Source of the DNA: Clostridium_AW sp963515715
GTDB lineage: Bacteria; Bacillota; Clostridia; Clostridiales; Clostridiaceae
Direction of reading: 5' to 3'
DNA: 64,000 nt
Assembly (NCBI RefSeq): GCF_963515715.1
Contig: NZ_CAUPZS010000007.1
Coordinates: 62,001-126,000 of the forward strand
This document shows positions 41,077-49,828 of this stretch, piece after piece. Both the position numbers and the translations under genes were made by a program. The notes beneath the pieces were generated by a model. The model did not search any database. It saw only the letters and a program-made list of their open reading frames with translations, and was not told the origin of the DNA. Numbering within the stretch: the stretch's first letter is position 1; the number at the start of each line of letters is the position of its first letter.

Positions 41077-42192
41077 GTGAGAAGAATTAAGAAATATTTT
41101 ATATTTATTTGTATTTTCATATTTTCATTAAGCTGTAATGGATGCAGGAGAATCGATAAGAAACCAACAGCGGAAAAGGATATAGATAAAGTCTTTGATA
41201 TTAAAGCAGCAGAAAACATAGTGAATAGTTATATGAACCGATTAATAAAAGAAGATTATGAAGATGCATTAAAGTTTTATTCAAAAGAGTTGGCAGCAAA
41301 TTCAACGAAAACCAATGAAAAAGCTTTAAAAATAAGAGGATATAATATTAGTGAAATTATAGAACTAGGAAGAGCTGGACTTTTTAAAATTAAAGTAACC
41401 AAGATGAACAATGATACTCCTTATGCTTCCTTAGAGGAGATTACAGTCAAAGTAAACAAAGAAGGTGAAGATTATAAGATACAGGATATAAACACTATTA
41501 TGGAAAGAGAAGCCTTTGAAAAGCATGGAAATTTAAGAATTAGAATAAGAAATAATATAGATAATAGTTTGTTAATAGATGATAGTGGTATACCTAGTTA
41601 TGAATTTTCCAAAGATGATAAAGGAAAAACCAATAAAATATCAGTTCCTAAAGATAATTATGGACCTATGATATTTTCGTATAATGGGGATAGCATTGTG
41701 ATAACTACATATAGCAAAGATAGTTATATTGCTATAGTAAAAATTGATGAGAGTATGACAGTACAAGGAGGAGCTGCAGGGCAGCCAGAAGGTCAAGGTC
41801 AAGAACCGGAGGGTGGTGGTCAACCAAAAGGTGGAAAAAGAAATCTAGTTAAAGAAAAACCTATAGGAAAAAATATCACGTCATTAGATTTATTAAAAGA
41901 TTCTAAAGTAGAATATGTAATGTTTTCAGACAATGAAAAATATGTTCTTGCTCAATATAAAAAAGCTGAAGGAAAGAGCATAAGAGTATATTTTTCTGAA
42001 AATGGAGATATGATACCATATAATTTTGAAAAATATTATCCTATGGATAAGGTAGATGTAATATTTACATCCTTTGATAAGGATTTATTAAATTACGAAG
42101 TTATACCAAAGTCTAGTTCTGATAGGTCTATAGGTGAATTAATTGGTAGATGGCAATTGGATTTGAAGGAGTATAAGGTTAAAAAAGTATAA
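41077..42192 (+). CDS. Lipoprotein with a Gly/Gln/Pro-rich insert
   Basis: A 371-residue lipoprotein. The signal peptide is followed by SLSCNGC, with Cys20 or Cys23 as the lipidation site. An NTF2-like or all-beta region follows. A low-complexity insert sits at about residues 229-253 (GQPEGQGQEPEGGGQPKGGK). The remainder is beta-rich and I do not recognise it. The start is a GTG with GGAGG eight bases upstream. It stands 88 bases before the radical SAM gene. Confidence 0.75.
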   Translation: MRRIKKYFIFICIFIFSLSCNGCRRIDKKPTAEKDIDKVFDIKAAENIVNSYMNRLIKEDYEDALKFYSKELAANSTKTNEKALKIRGYNISEIIELGRAGLFKIKVTKMNNDTPYASLEEITVKVNKEGEDYKIQDINTIMEREAFEKHGNLRIRIRNNIDNSLLIDDSGIPSYEFSKDDKGKTNKISVPKDNYGPMIFSYNGDSIVITTYSKDSYIAIVKIDESMTVQGGAAGQPEGQGQEPEGGGQPKGGKRNLVKEKPIGKNITSLDLLKDSKVEYVMFSDNEKYVLAQYKKAEGKSIRVYFSENGDMIPYNFEKYYPMDKVDVIFTSFDKDLLNYEVIPKSSSDRSIGELIGRWQLDLKEYKVKKV

Positions 42193-42280
42193 TGTGAACA
42201 AATATTGAAAGGATTATACCTGTAGACTATAATGTTTATGGGTATTTTTATATTAATTATGATGAAATGGAGTTGCATAT

Positions 42281-43213
42281 ATGGAAAGTTTATGGGGAAA
42301 TAAAAGATATTATTCATTAAATTATTTTCTAAGAGAAAAGTTTGGATGCAAGGTATATAAGATATCTTTAGATGCAGGCTTTTCATGTCCTAATAGAGAT
42401 GGAAAAATAAGCAGTGGAGGTTGCGTATTTTGTAGTGCTAGGGGATCTGGTGATTTTGCAGGAGATAGAGGGTACTCAATATCCAGGCAATTTAATGATA
42501 TTAAAACATTAATGCAAAAGAAATGGAAGGAAGGAAAATATGTAGCCTATTTTCAGGCCTATACCAATACTTATGCATCGGTTTCTGTATTAAGAGAAAA
42601 ATATGAAGAAGCTTTAAGTCACGAAGGAGTCGTAGCTTTAGCAATAGCTACTAGACCTGATTGTTTAGGAGAAGAGATTTTAGATCTTTTAGAAGAGCTA
42701 AGCCGTAGAACTTATTTATGGGTAGAGTTAGGGCTACAAACTGTAAGTGATGAAACGGCAAAAATAATAAATAGGGGGTATTCTTTAGAGGTATTTGAAC
42801 AGGCTTTGGATAACTTAAGAAAAAGAAAAATAGATGTGGTAGTCCACAGTATTTTTGGGTTACCAAAAGAAAATAAACAAGATATGTTAAAAACAGTTAA
42901 ATATTTATCTTCTAAGGATATTCAAGGTATCAAATTTCATTTACTACATCTTATGAAAGGAACTCCTCTAGTGGATTTATATGAGAGGGAAGAATTTAGG
43001 TTCTTAGAGAAAGAAGAATATATAGATATAATATGTGAAGCAATAGGATTATTAAGGAGAGATATAGTAGTTCATAGGTTAACGGGAGATGCACCGAGAA
43101 GTTTATTGATTGGACCAAAATGGAGCTTAAAGAAGTGGGAAATATTAAATGCTATTGATAATAATCTAGAAGAAAGAGGAATATGTCAAGGATCATACCT
43201 TTCTTTGAAATAG
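42281..43213 (+). CDS. TIGR01212-family radical SAM protein (YtqA/YhcC type)
   Basis: A 310-residue radical SAM enzyme. The [4Fe-4S] cysteines lie in SCPNRDGKISSGGCVFC, spaced as in the YtqA group (Elp3-like) rather than CxxxCxxC. Further family blocks are AYFQAYTNTYA, WVELGLQTVSDETAKIINRG and GIKFHLLHLMKGTPL. Related proteins are thought to modify tRNA or another RNA, but the reaction is unknown. ATGGAG lies before the start with an eight-base gap. Confidence 0.88.
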   Translation: MESLWGNKRYYSLNYFLREKFGCKVYKISLDAGFSCPNRDGKISSGGCVFCSARGSGDFAGDRGYSISRQFNDIKTLMQKKWKEGKYVAYFQAYTNTYASVSVLREKYEEALSHEGVVALAIATRPDCLGEEILDLLEELSRRTYLWVELGLQTVSDETAKIINRGYSLEVFEQALDNLRKRKIDVVVHSIFGLPKENKQDMLKTVKYLSSKDIQGIKFHLLHLMKGTPLVDLYEREEFRFLEKEEYIDIICEAIGLLRRDIVVHRLTGDAPRSLLIGPKWSLKKWEILNAIDNNLEERGICQGSYLSLK

Positions 43214-43376
43214 AGATTATTTTCCCATGATTAGTGAATGGAAATAAGATTTTTGAAGTGATAAAATATTAATATATAATTTCAGTATTAAAATTTTTTA
43301 GTTAGCAATATTATTGTGGAAAGAAAGACAAGGGGTAAGTTATTACTTATTAATATTATAAATGGAGTTGAACAAA

Positions 43377-44075
43377 ATGAAGATTGATGTTATGATTTCG
43401 GCTAATCATATAAACAAAGAAGAGGTTATGGACAAAACTGTGGTGGTTATAGACATTTTAAGAGCTACTTCTGTCATTACTACGGCTATAAACAATGGCT
43501 GTAAGGAAGTTATTCCAGTGATAGAAATTGAAGAGGCTTTAATAATGGCAAGTGAAGGTGAGTGCATATTAGGTGGAGAAAGAAAAGCTTTGAAAATAGA
43601 TGGGTTTAATTGTTCAAATTCTCCGCTTGAATACACAAAGGATATAGTTAATAATAAAAGATTAATAATGACTACAAGTAATGGAACAAAAGCAATAAAA
43701 AGATGTGAAGGTGCTAAGAATATACTCATTGGTGCTATGATAAATGCCAAAGCGGTAAGTAAAAAAGTATTGAATTTACAAGAAGGTTTAGTAATAGTAA
43801 ATGCTGGAACTTATGGACAGTTTTCCATAGATGACTTTATATGTAGCGGATATATTATACATTGTATATTAGAACAGAATCATCAGGTTGAATTAACAGA
43901 TATTGCAAAAACAGCTCTTTTTGTATATAGACAAAGCTCTGATTTAAGCTTTATTAAAGAAGCAACCCATTATAATAGAATTGAAGAGTTAGGCCTACTT
44001 GATGATTTAAAATATTGCTGTAAAAAAGATATAATAGATATTGTTCCAGAATATGCGGATGGAAGAATTAAATAA
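43377..44075 (+). CDS. ComB-like 2-phosphosulfolactate phosphatase family protein
   Basis: A 232-residue protein of the ComB family, named for the archaeal coenzyme M pathway step that removes phosphate from 2-phosphosulfolactate. Family blocks: VVVIDILRATSVITTAINNG, CILGGERKALKIDGFNCSNSP, MTTSNGTKAI and IVNAGTYGQFSIDDFICSGY. Start at 43377: GGAG is nine bases upstream; an in-frame ATG at 43362 has no ribosome site. No other coenzyme M genes are here, so the real substrate is probably different. Confidence 0.85.
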   Translation: MKIDVMISANHINKEEVMDKTVVVIDILRATSVITTAINNGCKEVIPVIEIEEALIMASEGECILGGERKALKIDGFNCSNSPLEYTKDIVNNKRLIMTTSNGTKAIKRCEGAKNILIGAMINAKAVSKKVLNLQEGLVIVNAGTYGQFSIDDFICSGYIIHCILEQNHQVELTDIAKTALFVYRQSSDLSFIKEATHYNRIEELGLLDDLKYCCKKDIIDIVPEYADGRIK

Positions 44076-44092
44076 AATGACAGTGGAAAGTT

Positions 44093-44124
44093 AAAGGGAT
44101 TTTGCATAATAAAATCCCTTTTTA
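44093..44124 (+). terminator. Terminator of the ComB-like gene
   Basis: AAAGGGATTTT pairs with AAAATCCCTTT with a short loop, then a T-run (TTTATTC). A wider repeat (TGACAGT near 44078 and ACTGTCA near 44130) encloses it. Confidence 0.75.
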
Positions 44125-44156
44125 TTCTCTACTGTCAATGAAAAATTAATTATATA

Positions 44157-44345
44157 TTATATATCTTCTTTATCCTGTATTAACATATCATCCAATGATT
44201 TATTTTGTTTATTCAGCCTATCTTTTAATTCTTTATTTTGTTTTTGTAATATCATTATTTCTCTTTTTTGTATAAATATTTTATTGTTTAAATAATAGAT
44301 TATGCATAGAGATGAACATAAAATAAGTAGAAACAGAAACCACAT
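44157..44345 (-). CDS. Small membrane protein with coiled coil
   Basis: A 62-residue protein: one N-terminal membrane helix (about residues 2-20) followed by a charged coiled coil (IFIQKREIMILQKQNKELKD...). Start at 44345: AAGGAG lies nine bases upstream; a TTG at 44363 is part of that site. Function unknown. It resembles FtsL/DivIC-like layouts only in being short, single-pass and coiled. Confidence 0.55.
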   Translation of the reverse strand: MWFLFLLILCSSLCIIYYLNNKIFIQKREIMILQKQNKELKDRLNKQNKSLDDMLIQDKEDI

Positions 44346-44410
44346 AAAAAGAATCTCCTTCAAAAATTACTTATTATATTCTATTCAATAAAATATTAAA
44401 TCTACACAAA

Positions 44411-44455
44411 TATAAAAGATACTTAGAAATCAATGTTTTCTAAGTATCTTTTATA
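44411..44455. terminator. Bidirectional terminator by the HAD gene
   Basis: TATAAAAGATACTTAGAAA (44411-44429) pairs with TTTCTAAGTATCTTTTATA (44437-44455). It lies 6 bases past the HAD stop; A/T-rich outer pairs supply a U-run on the minus strand. Confidence 0.72.
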
Positions 44456-44461
44456 TCAATT

Positions 44462-45115
44462 TTACACTGCTTTTGTCAGTTCATTATAGTGGAATATAAA
44501 TAAGTCTGCTAAGTTCATAATCTCTTCTTTTTGCTCATCTGAATATACATCGTGAACTCCAACTACCTTCATTCCAGCTGATTTTGCACCTATTACCGCA
44601 GGAAGTATGTCTTCAAAAACTATGCACTCCTTTGGATTAACTCCTAATTTTTCAGCGCACAAAAGATAGACATCAGGGAAGTTCTTACCTCTAGATACTT
44701 CGTTAGTTGTTGTTATGCAATCAAAATAATGAAGTATATCATTATTTTTTAAAGCTATTTGAAGAAGCATATCGCAATTACTAGTAGCTAGTCCAATTTT
44801 TACTCCATTAGATTTAAGCAAAGAAAGAAATTCTTTTGCGCCAGGTTTTAATTTTACATTACTTGAGTACTCTTTTAGAGCTATGTTGTTCCATTCATCC
44901 ATTATATCTTCTATGCTATCTTCTAAATTAAATCTTTTCTTAAAATAGTTTGCAGTTTCATTAAAACTTAAATGTTCAATATTTTCTTTTAAATCTTTAG
45001 GCATAGGAATATTTCTTTTTTTTAAATATTCTACATCCACAGTATGCCAAACCCACATTGAGTCTACTAAAGTCCCGTCCATATCGAATATAGCACCCTT
45101 AATATTTTTTAGCAT
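44462..45115 (-). CDS. HAD-family phosphatase (beta-phosphoglucomutase-like)
   Basis: A 217-residue HAD hydrolase of subfamily IA. Motif I is FDMDGTLVDS (both Asp), motif II is IGLATSN, and motifs III/IV run through GKNFPDVYLLCAEKLG and IVFEDILPAVIGAKSAGM. The small cap domain lies between residues 20 and 80. Relatives are sugar-phosphate phosphatases or mutases; the substrate is not readable. Start at 45115 with AAAGGGG upstream; an earlier ATG at 45151 has no ribosome site. Confidence 0.88.
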   Translation of the reverse strand: MLKNIKGAIFDMDGTLVDSMWVWHTVDVEYLKKRNIPMPKDLKENIEHLSFNETANYFKKRFNLEDSIEDIMDEWNNIALKEYSSNVKLKPGAKEFLSLLKSNGVKIGLATSNCDMLLQIALKNNDILHYFDCITTTNEVSRGKNFPDVYLLCAEKLGVNPKECIVFEDILPAVIGAKSAGMKVVGVHDVYSDEQKEEIMNLADLFIFHYNELTKAV

Positions 45116-45154
45116 AAGCTTACAACCCCTTTTATTTAGATATTTACACAATAT

Positions 45155-45180
45155 AAATAGCCAAGTTTTCTTGGCTATTT
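45155..45180. terminator. Hairpin between the hydrogenase-like and HAD genes
   Basis: AAATAGCCAAG pairs perfectly with CTTGGCTATTT. It lies 22 bases past the hydrogenase-like stop on the minus strand. The U-run behind it is weak. Confidence 0.5.
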
Positions 45181-45201
45181 ATTTAGACATTTATATTATA
45201 A

Positions 45202-46548
45202 CTAAAATTCCCTCTCAAAGATAAGTATTTTTTCTTTAGATTTAAAATCTTCTACAGAATTAATATCTAGGTTCTTTAAAACTTCTATCATACAGCTACT
45301 ATCAACAGATACTTTAATTTTTGAATTTTGGGCAAAGTCATCTACGGCATTTTTACCAAGTTCTTTTGGTATTATAACTTTAGGGCCACCAACACATCCA
45401 CCAACACATCCCATGCCTTCAATAAAATTAGCGTTTATTTCACCTTCTTGAAGTTTTGATAATATTTTTTTGCATTCAATAACGCCATTAGCCTGCGTAG
45501 TTTTTAAGTATTTAAATTTATTAGGAAATAACCTCTCTATAGCTTCACTTACGGCAATGGATACTCCACCAGTACGGGCATATAATCTTCCACCTCTTGA
45601 AGCATATTCATCAGAAAGATCTTCTTCTAATTCTTCCGGGTGAATTTCATATGTATCGAATATATCTTTTAACTCTGTAAAAGTTAAAACAAAGTCTATA
45701 TCCCCTAATAAATCTTTTTCTTTAGCCTCTGCTTTTTTAGCAACACATGGACCTACGAAAACTACTTTGCAATGAGGATTTATTTTTTTTAGTACCCTTC
45801 CAGCTGCAATCATGGGAGATACAGAGGGAGATACATTTTTAATTAAGTTATTATATACTTTTTTCAACATTCCTACCCACATAGGGCAGCAACATGAAGT
45901 TATCATAAAATCCTTTTCATTTTTTATAAAGTGGTCATACTCAACAGCCTCTTTTAAAGTAAGCATATCAGCAAAGAATGCTACTTCAACCATATCCGTA
46001 AAGCCTAGTTTTTTAAAAGCAGTTCTTAGTTTATTTATATTTACATTTTCTCCAAACTGGCCTGTAATGGCTGGAGCTACAGCAGCTATTACTATAGATT
46101 TATTCTTCAATAAGTTTAATAATGGTAAAAATTCAGTTTTATCTAAAATACCGCCATTTTTACAACTAGTTATACATATACCACAATCTATGCAAAGATC
46201 CCTATTTATATATATCCTATTGTCTTTAGGATCCCTCATAATAGCATTAAGTGGACAGGAGTCTTCACAAAGAGTTCTACCAGAATCTTTATGACAATTT
46301 TCATTACAAGATGAAAATCTTGAAACTACATGATGATCAGGGGTGTAGCTTTTTATTGCTTCTTCTATGTTTTTTATATAGTCTTTATTAAAATCAATCT
46401 CCACTCCAGAGAGAGAAGATACTATAAAAGCAAGTTTCTCCTTATCTATATTTTCGCTATCAAATAAATCTTGTAGTTTATTTTGAAAATTATCTTCTTT
46501 ATAAGCCTTTACAAGTTCTTTAAAAATGGATCTGTAGTCATCATTCAC
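45202..46548 (-). CDS. [FeFe]-hydrogenase-like iron-sulfur protein with altered H-cluster motifs
   Basis: A 448-residue protein. It has two ferredoxin-type clusters: C81-C85-C94-C98 and C119-C122-C125-C129 (CIDCGICITSC). The hydrogenase catalytic domain follows. H-cluster motifs are TSCCCPMW (residues 217-224; one residue longer than TSCCPxW), GPCVAKKAE (266-274; Gly where MPC has Met) and EGMGCVGGCVGG (377-388; no GGGQP). All four cluster-binding cysteines remain. Catalysis, sensing or an electron-transfer role are all possible. GGAGTTG precedes the ATG. Neighbours do not explain it. Confidence 0.85.
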   Translation of the reverse strand: MNDDYRSIFKELVKAYKEDNFQNKLQDLFDSENIDKEKLAFIVSSLSGVEIDFNKDYIKNIEEAIKSYTPDHHVVSRFSSCNENCHKDSGRTLCEDSCPLNAIMRDPKDNRIYINRDLCIDCGICITSCKNGGILDKTEFLPLLNLLKNKSIVIAAVAPAITGQFGENVNINKLRTAFKKLGFTDMVEVAFFADMLTLKEAVEYDHFIKNEKDFMITSCCCPMWVGMLKKVYNNLIKNVSPSVSPMIAAGRVLKKINPHCKVVFVGPCVAKKAEAKEKDLLGDIDFVLTFTELKDIFDTYEIHPEELEEDLSDEYASRGGRLYARTGGVSIAVSEAIERLFPNKFKYLKTTQANGVIECKKILSKLQEGEINANFIEGMGCVGGCVGGPKVIIPKELGKNAVDDFAQNSKIKVSVDSSCMIEVLKNLDINSVEDFKSKEKILIFEREF

Positions 46549-46602
46549 TATAAATCAACTCCTTTTTACATTGTAAAATTTTCAAATATCAAGTGATTCT
46601 TA

Positions 46603-46780
46603 GCTTCAGATAGAGTTTGCTTAAAAGGAATACTTACTCCAACTGAAGCTTAGAAGAACTTATCCAGGGACGTAGCATCCGTTATGCACAGCATAAGAAC
46701 TCTAAATCGCTGAAGCTCAAGAGTTCTAATATCTCTCACTTGTAGAAGATGGGAGTATTACGGATGGTAGTCATCGGATA
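46603..46780 (+). ncRNA. Highly structured non-coding element (candidate RNA or dispersed repeat)
   Basis: About 180 bases with nested pairings: CTTAGCTTCAG near 46603 with CTGAAGCTTAG near 46643; TATCC and CATCCG (46661-46681) with CGGATG and GGATA (46761-46780); inside that, TTATGC/GCATAA, a perfect AGAACTCT/AGAGTTCT hairpin, and CTCTCA/TGGGAG. The last contains a T-G pair only on the plus strand. A terminator follows at 46785-46822. It may be a stable RNA or a copy of a clostridial interspersed repeat. Minus-strand reading would make it a leader of the hydrogenase-like gene. Confidence 0.5.
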
Positions 46781-46784
46781 AAAA

Positions 46785-46822
46785 AATAAAGCAGATGAAT
46801 AATTCATCTGCTTTATTTTTCT
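46785..46822. terminator. Bidirectional terminator between tRNA-Pro and the structured element
   Basis: AAATAAAGCAGATGAAT pairs with ATTCATCTGCTTTATTT, a nearly loopless hairpin. T-runs are present on both strands, so it can end tRNA-Pro (minus) and any plus-strand RNA. Confidence 0.8.
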
Positions 46823-46847
46823 CAAATATATTTTTTTTATTACAAAT

Positions 46848-46923
46848 TGGTCGGGGTGACAGGGATTGAACCTGCGACCTCATGGTCCCAAACCACGCGC
46901 GCTCCCATCTGCGCCACACCCCG
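46848..46923 (-). tRNA. tRNA-Pro (anticodon TGG)
   Basis: Minus strand 5'-CGGGGTGTGGCGCAG...; the acceptor stem CGGGGTG pairs with CACCCCG, the anticodon loop is TTTGGGA (anticodon TGG), the T arm GCAGGTTCAATCCCTG is normal, and the 3' CCA is encoded. 76 bases in total. The only tRNA gene found in the window. Confidence 0.96.
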
Positions 46924-46985
46924 TAGATAATCATATTATAGTTTATTAATAGAGAAAAATCAATATGATTTTATGGCAAATTTAA

Positions 46986-47013
46986 AAAGGAGCAAATTAT
47001 TTTGCCCCTTTTT
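46986..47013 (-). terminator. Terminator inside the end of the 105-residue membrane protein gene
   Basis: On the minus strand AAAAAGGGGCAAA pairs with TTTGCTCCTTTTT (one mismatch), followed by AAATTTGCC. It overlaps the last codons of the gene. Confidence 0.7.
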
Positions 47014-47314
47014 CTTTATCTCCTGATCCACGAGTAGGAACTGTTGAAACTACAAATCCTACTAATATTGATAATAATGATGGAGTTACAACATTAACAT
47101 AGGCTATATATCTAGTTCTGTATAGAACTAAAACAGATATAAGTGTAATTCCTACGCTTATAATAAAAAGATATATTACAAACTTTGCAAAGGAATTAAA
47201 GAATTTTTCATATAACCTATGCCTTGTGGGGCCACTTATTATATTTTTGAAAAAAATATAAGAAATAATGATTAGAATCAAATTTACTACTGCAGATATT
47301 AAAAAATTTCTCAC
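46997..47314 (-). CDS. Small integral membrane protein of unknown function
   Basis: A 105-residue protein with three hydrophobic helices (about 5-24, 44-66 and 73-92) and a short basic-acidic tail. I do not recognise a named family. It lies between tRNA-Pro and murC on the same strand as murC. GGAGGTG precedes the ATG. A link to the cell envelope is by neighbourhood only. Confidence 0.7.
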   Translation of the reverse strand: MRNFLISAVVNLILIIISYIFFKNIISGPTRHRLYEKFFNSFAKFVIYLFIISVGITLISVLVLYRTRYIAYVNVVTPSLLSILVGFVVSTVPTRGSGDKEKGAK

Positions 47315-47399
47315 AAGAAAACACCTCCAATATGACTTATAATTATTGTTACCACATTAAAGGTGTTTTACACTTTTAAATAAAATTTTTATAAATATT

Positions 47400-48779
47400 T
47401 TATTCTTTTAAAAACATTTCTCCTATTTTAAAGACATCTCCAGCGCCTACAGTTAATAGTAAATCTCCCGGAAGTAGATTTTCTTTCAGATGTTTAACTA
47501 TATCTTCAAAACTATGAAAATTTACACAAGATAATCCTTTTTCTCTCATTCTATCCCCTAATATTACTGAACTTACCAATCCTTCATCCTTTTCCCTTGC
47601 GGCATATATATCTGCTAAGACTATCTTGTCCGCTCCATCAAAGCATTCTGAAAATTCCTTAAGTAAAGTGTAGGTTCTAGTATAAGTATGGGGCTGAAAT
47701 ACACATACTATTCTATTATGAGGATAATTTTTTGAAGCTCTTAAGGTGGCTTTTATTTCCGTTGGATGATGAGCATAATCATCTACTACAGTTACGCCAT
47801 TTTTAGTACCTTTTAATTCAAACCTCCTATGAGTTCCATGAAAACTTTTTAAGCCTTCTGTTATGTGATCATAACTTATATTTAGCGCCAAAGATATTCC
47901 TATACTTGCCAAAGCATTTAACACATTATGTTCTCCGGGAACGTTAAGGTCTACAGTAAATAAATAATTATTATCTCTAAGTACTTTAAAGGAAGCACAA
48001 CCGCTTCCATTATATGTTATATCTGTAGCTTGAATACATCCTGTATTTAAGCCATAGGTTATTATATTGCAATCTACGGATTGTAAAACTTTGTCCATTT
48101 TATCATCCTCAGCACATGCAATTAAATATCCATCATTAGGTATCATTTTAGCAAAATCTACAAAAGCTTTTTGAATTTCAGTTATATCTTTATAATAATC
48201 TAAATGATCTTCATCTATATTTAGTATAACCCCTATATAAGGGAAAAATTTCAAAAAGGAGCCTTTATATTCACAAGCTTCTGTTATAAAATATTCGCTA
48301 TTTCCAGTTTTAACATTTCCCTCTATTATATCTAATTCTCCACCAACTAATATTGTAGGATCTAATTCAGCTTTTATAATTATGTGTGAAACCATAGAAG
48401 TAGTAGTAGTTTTGCCATGGGTACCAGAGATTGCTATATTATATTTATGATCTTTCATCAAGTTACCCAAAAATTCAGCTCTATCCATTAACGGTATATT
48501 TAGCTCTGATGCTCTCAATATTTCTGGGTTATCCTTTGAGATAGCAGCGGTGTAAATCACTAAACCTGTATTGCTATCTATATTTTCACTCTTGTGACCA
48601 ATATAGATCTCTGCACCTTTATTTTGTAATATATTAGTTATATTAGAACTATTTATATCAGAACCTGATACATTATAGTTTTTTTCTAAAAGTATTTCAG
48701 CTATACCGCTCATACTTATTCCACCAATGCCGATAAAGTGAATTTTTTTATCCATACTTTTAATAAATTCTAGCGACAA
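47400..48779 (-). CDS. murC: UDP-N-acetylmuramate--L-alanine ligase MurC
   Basis: A 459-residue ATP-dependent ligase that adds the first amino acid to UDP-MurNAc. Landmarks: IHFIGIGGISMSGIAEILL (Rossmann start), ATP loop ISGTHGKTTTTSM, EACEYKGSFL, NIDEDHLDYY and DDYAHHPTEIKAT. The start is a TTG at 48779 with AAGGAGTTG before it; this gives the usual clostridial N-terminus (a short helix before KKIHFIG), while the ATG at 48755 would remove it. It diverges from purR. Confidence 0.95.
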   Translation of the reverse strand: MSLEFIKSMDKKIHFIGIGGISMSGIAEILLEKNYNVSGSDINSSNITNILQNKGAEIYIGHKSENIDSNTGLVIYTAAISKDNPEILRASELNIPLMDRAEFLGNLMKDHKYNIAISGTHGKTTTTSMVSHIIIKAELDPTILVGGELDIIEGNVKTGNSEYFITEACEYKGSFLKFFPYIGVILNIDEDHLDYYKDITEIQKAFVDFAKMIPNDGYLIACAEDDKMDKVLQSVDCNIITYGLNTGCIQATDITYNGSGCASFKVLRDNNYLFTVDLNVPGEHNVLNALASIGISLALNISYDHITEGLKSFHGTHRRFELKGTKNGVTVVDDYAHHPTEIKATLRASKNYPHNRIVCVFQPHTYTRTYTLLKEFSECFDGADKIVLADIYAAREKDEGLVSSVILGDRMREKGLSCVNFHSFEDIVKHLKENLLPGDLLLTVGAGDVFKIGEMFLKE

Positions 48780-48975
48780 AGTAATCAACTCCTTTAAAAA
48801 TTAACTCCATTAAATAATTATATACAAAAAACACTGAAAAAAACACATTATTGCGATTTAATATTGTAAAACTTGTATAAAACATTGATTATATATAACA
48901 TTTAGAATAAAATATGAATAATAAGATAATTATTTAATAAAATAATTCGTAAGAATAACGGATAGGTGATATATT

Positions 48976-49794
48976 ATGGAAAAATTTACACGTAACCAAA
49001 GAATAGCAGCAATAACTAAAATATTAATAGAAAATCCAAATAAAATAATAAATTTAAATACATTTACAGAAAAATTCAATGCAGCAAAGTCAACAATAAG
49101 CGAAGATTTAATTGCTATAAAAGATATTCTATCAAGACTTTCTATGGGAAGAGTAGAAACTATATCGGGAGCAGCAGGTGGAGTAAGATATGTTTGTGGC
49201 ATATCAGAAGAAGATAGCTTAAAATTTGTTGAAGAATTATGTATGATTTTAAAAGATAGAGAAAGAATAATACCAGGAAACTTTCTTTATGTAACAGATT
49301 TAATTTTAAATCCTTATATTATTCAAAGAGCAGGAGTAATTTTAGCATCGGCTTTTAATAGTTTGGATGTAGATTATGTAGTAACTGTAGAGACTAAAGG
49401 GATACCTCTTGCATATGAGGTTGCAAAAATGTTAGGTGTGCAACTTGTAGTAGTTAGAAGAGAAACAAAAGTCACAGAGGGCCCCACCGTTACAATAAAT
49501 TATGTATCAGGATCCACTAATAGAATACAGAATATGTCTTTATCTAAAAAAGCTATTAAAGGTGGCAGCAACTGTGTATTTATAGATGATTTTATGAAAG
49601 CTGGAGGAACTGCTTTTGGTATAATTGACTTATTAAAAGAGTTTGACAGTAATCTAGTAGGGATAGGTGTATTGGTAGATAATATAAGCATTGAAAAGAA
49701 ATTAAAGGAAGAATATGTTTCCATTGTAGAATTTGAAGGATTTGATTCCGACAATAACGTAATACTATATCCTTCTAAAAAGATAAAATTATAA
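48976..49794 (+). CDS. purR: Purine operon regulator PurR (Gram-positive type)
   Basis: A 272-residue protein: an N-terminal winged helix (residues 1-75, RNQRIAAITKILIENPNKII...) and a C-terminal phosphoribosyltransferase-fold domain. The PRPP-binding loop is VFIDDFMKAGGTAFG. PRPP releases it from purine promoters in Bacillus. It sits in the conserved purR-spoVG-glmU-prs cluster, which links PRPP sensing to PRPP synthesis. A weak AGGTG ribosome site precedes the ATG. Confidence 0.95.
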   Translation: MEKFTRNQRIAAITKILIENPNKIINLNTFTEKFNAAKSTISEDLIAIKDILSRLSMGRVETISGAAGGVRYVCGISEEDSLKFVEELCMILKDRERIIPGNFLYVTDLILNPYIIQRAGVILASAFNSLDVDYVVTVETKGIPLAYEVAKMLGVQLVVVRRETKVTEGPTVTINYVSGSTNRIQNMSLSKKAIKGGSNCVFIDDFMKAGGTAFGIIDLLKEFDSNLVGIGVLVDNISIEKKLKEEYVSIVEFEGFDSDNNVILYPSKKIKL

Positions 49795-49828
49795 AATTTT
49801 TAAATTTTTATAATTTTTTAAAAATAAA

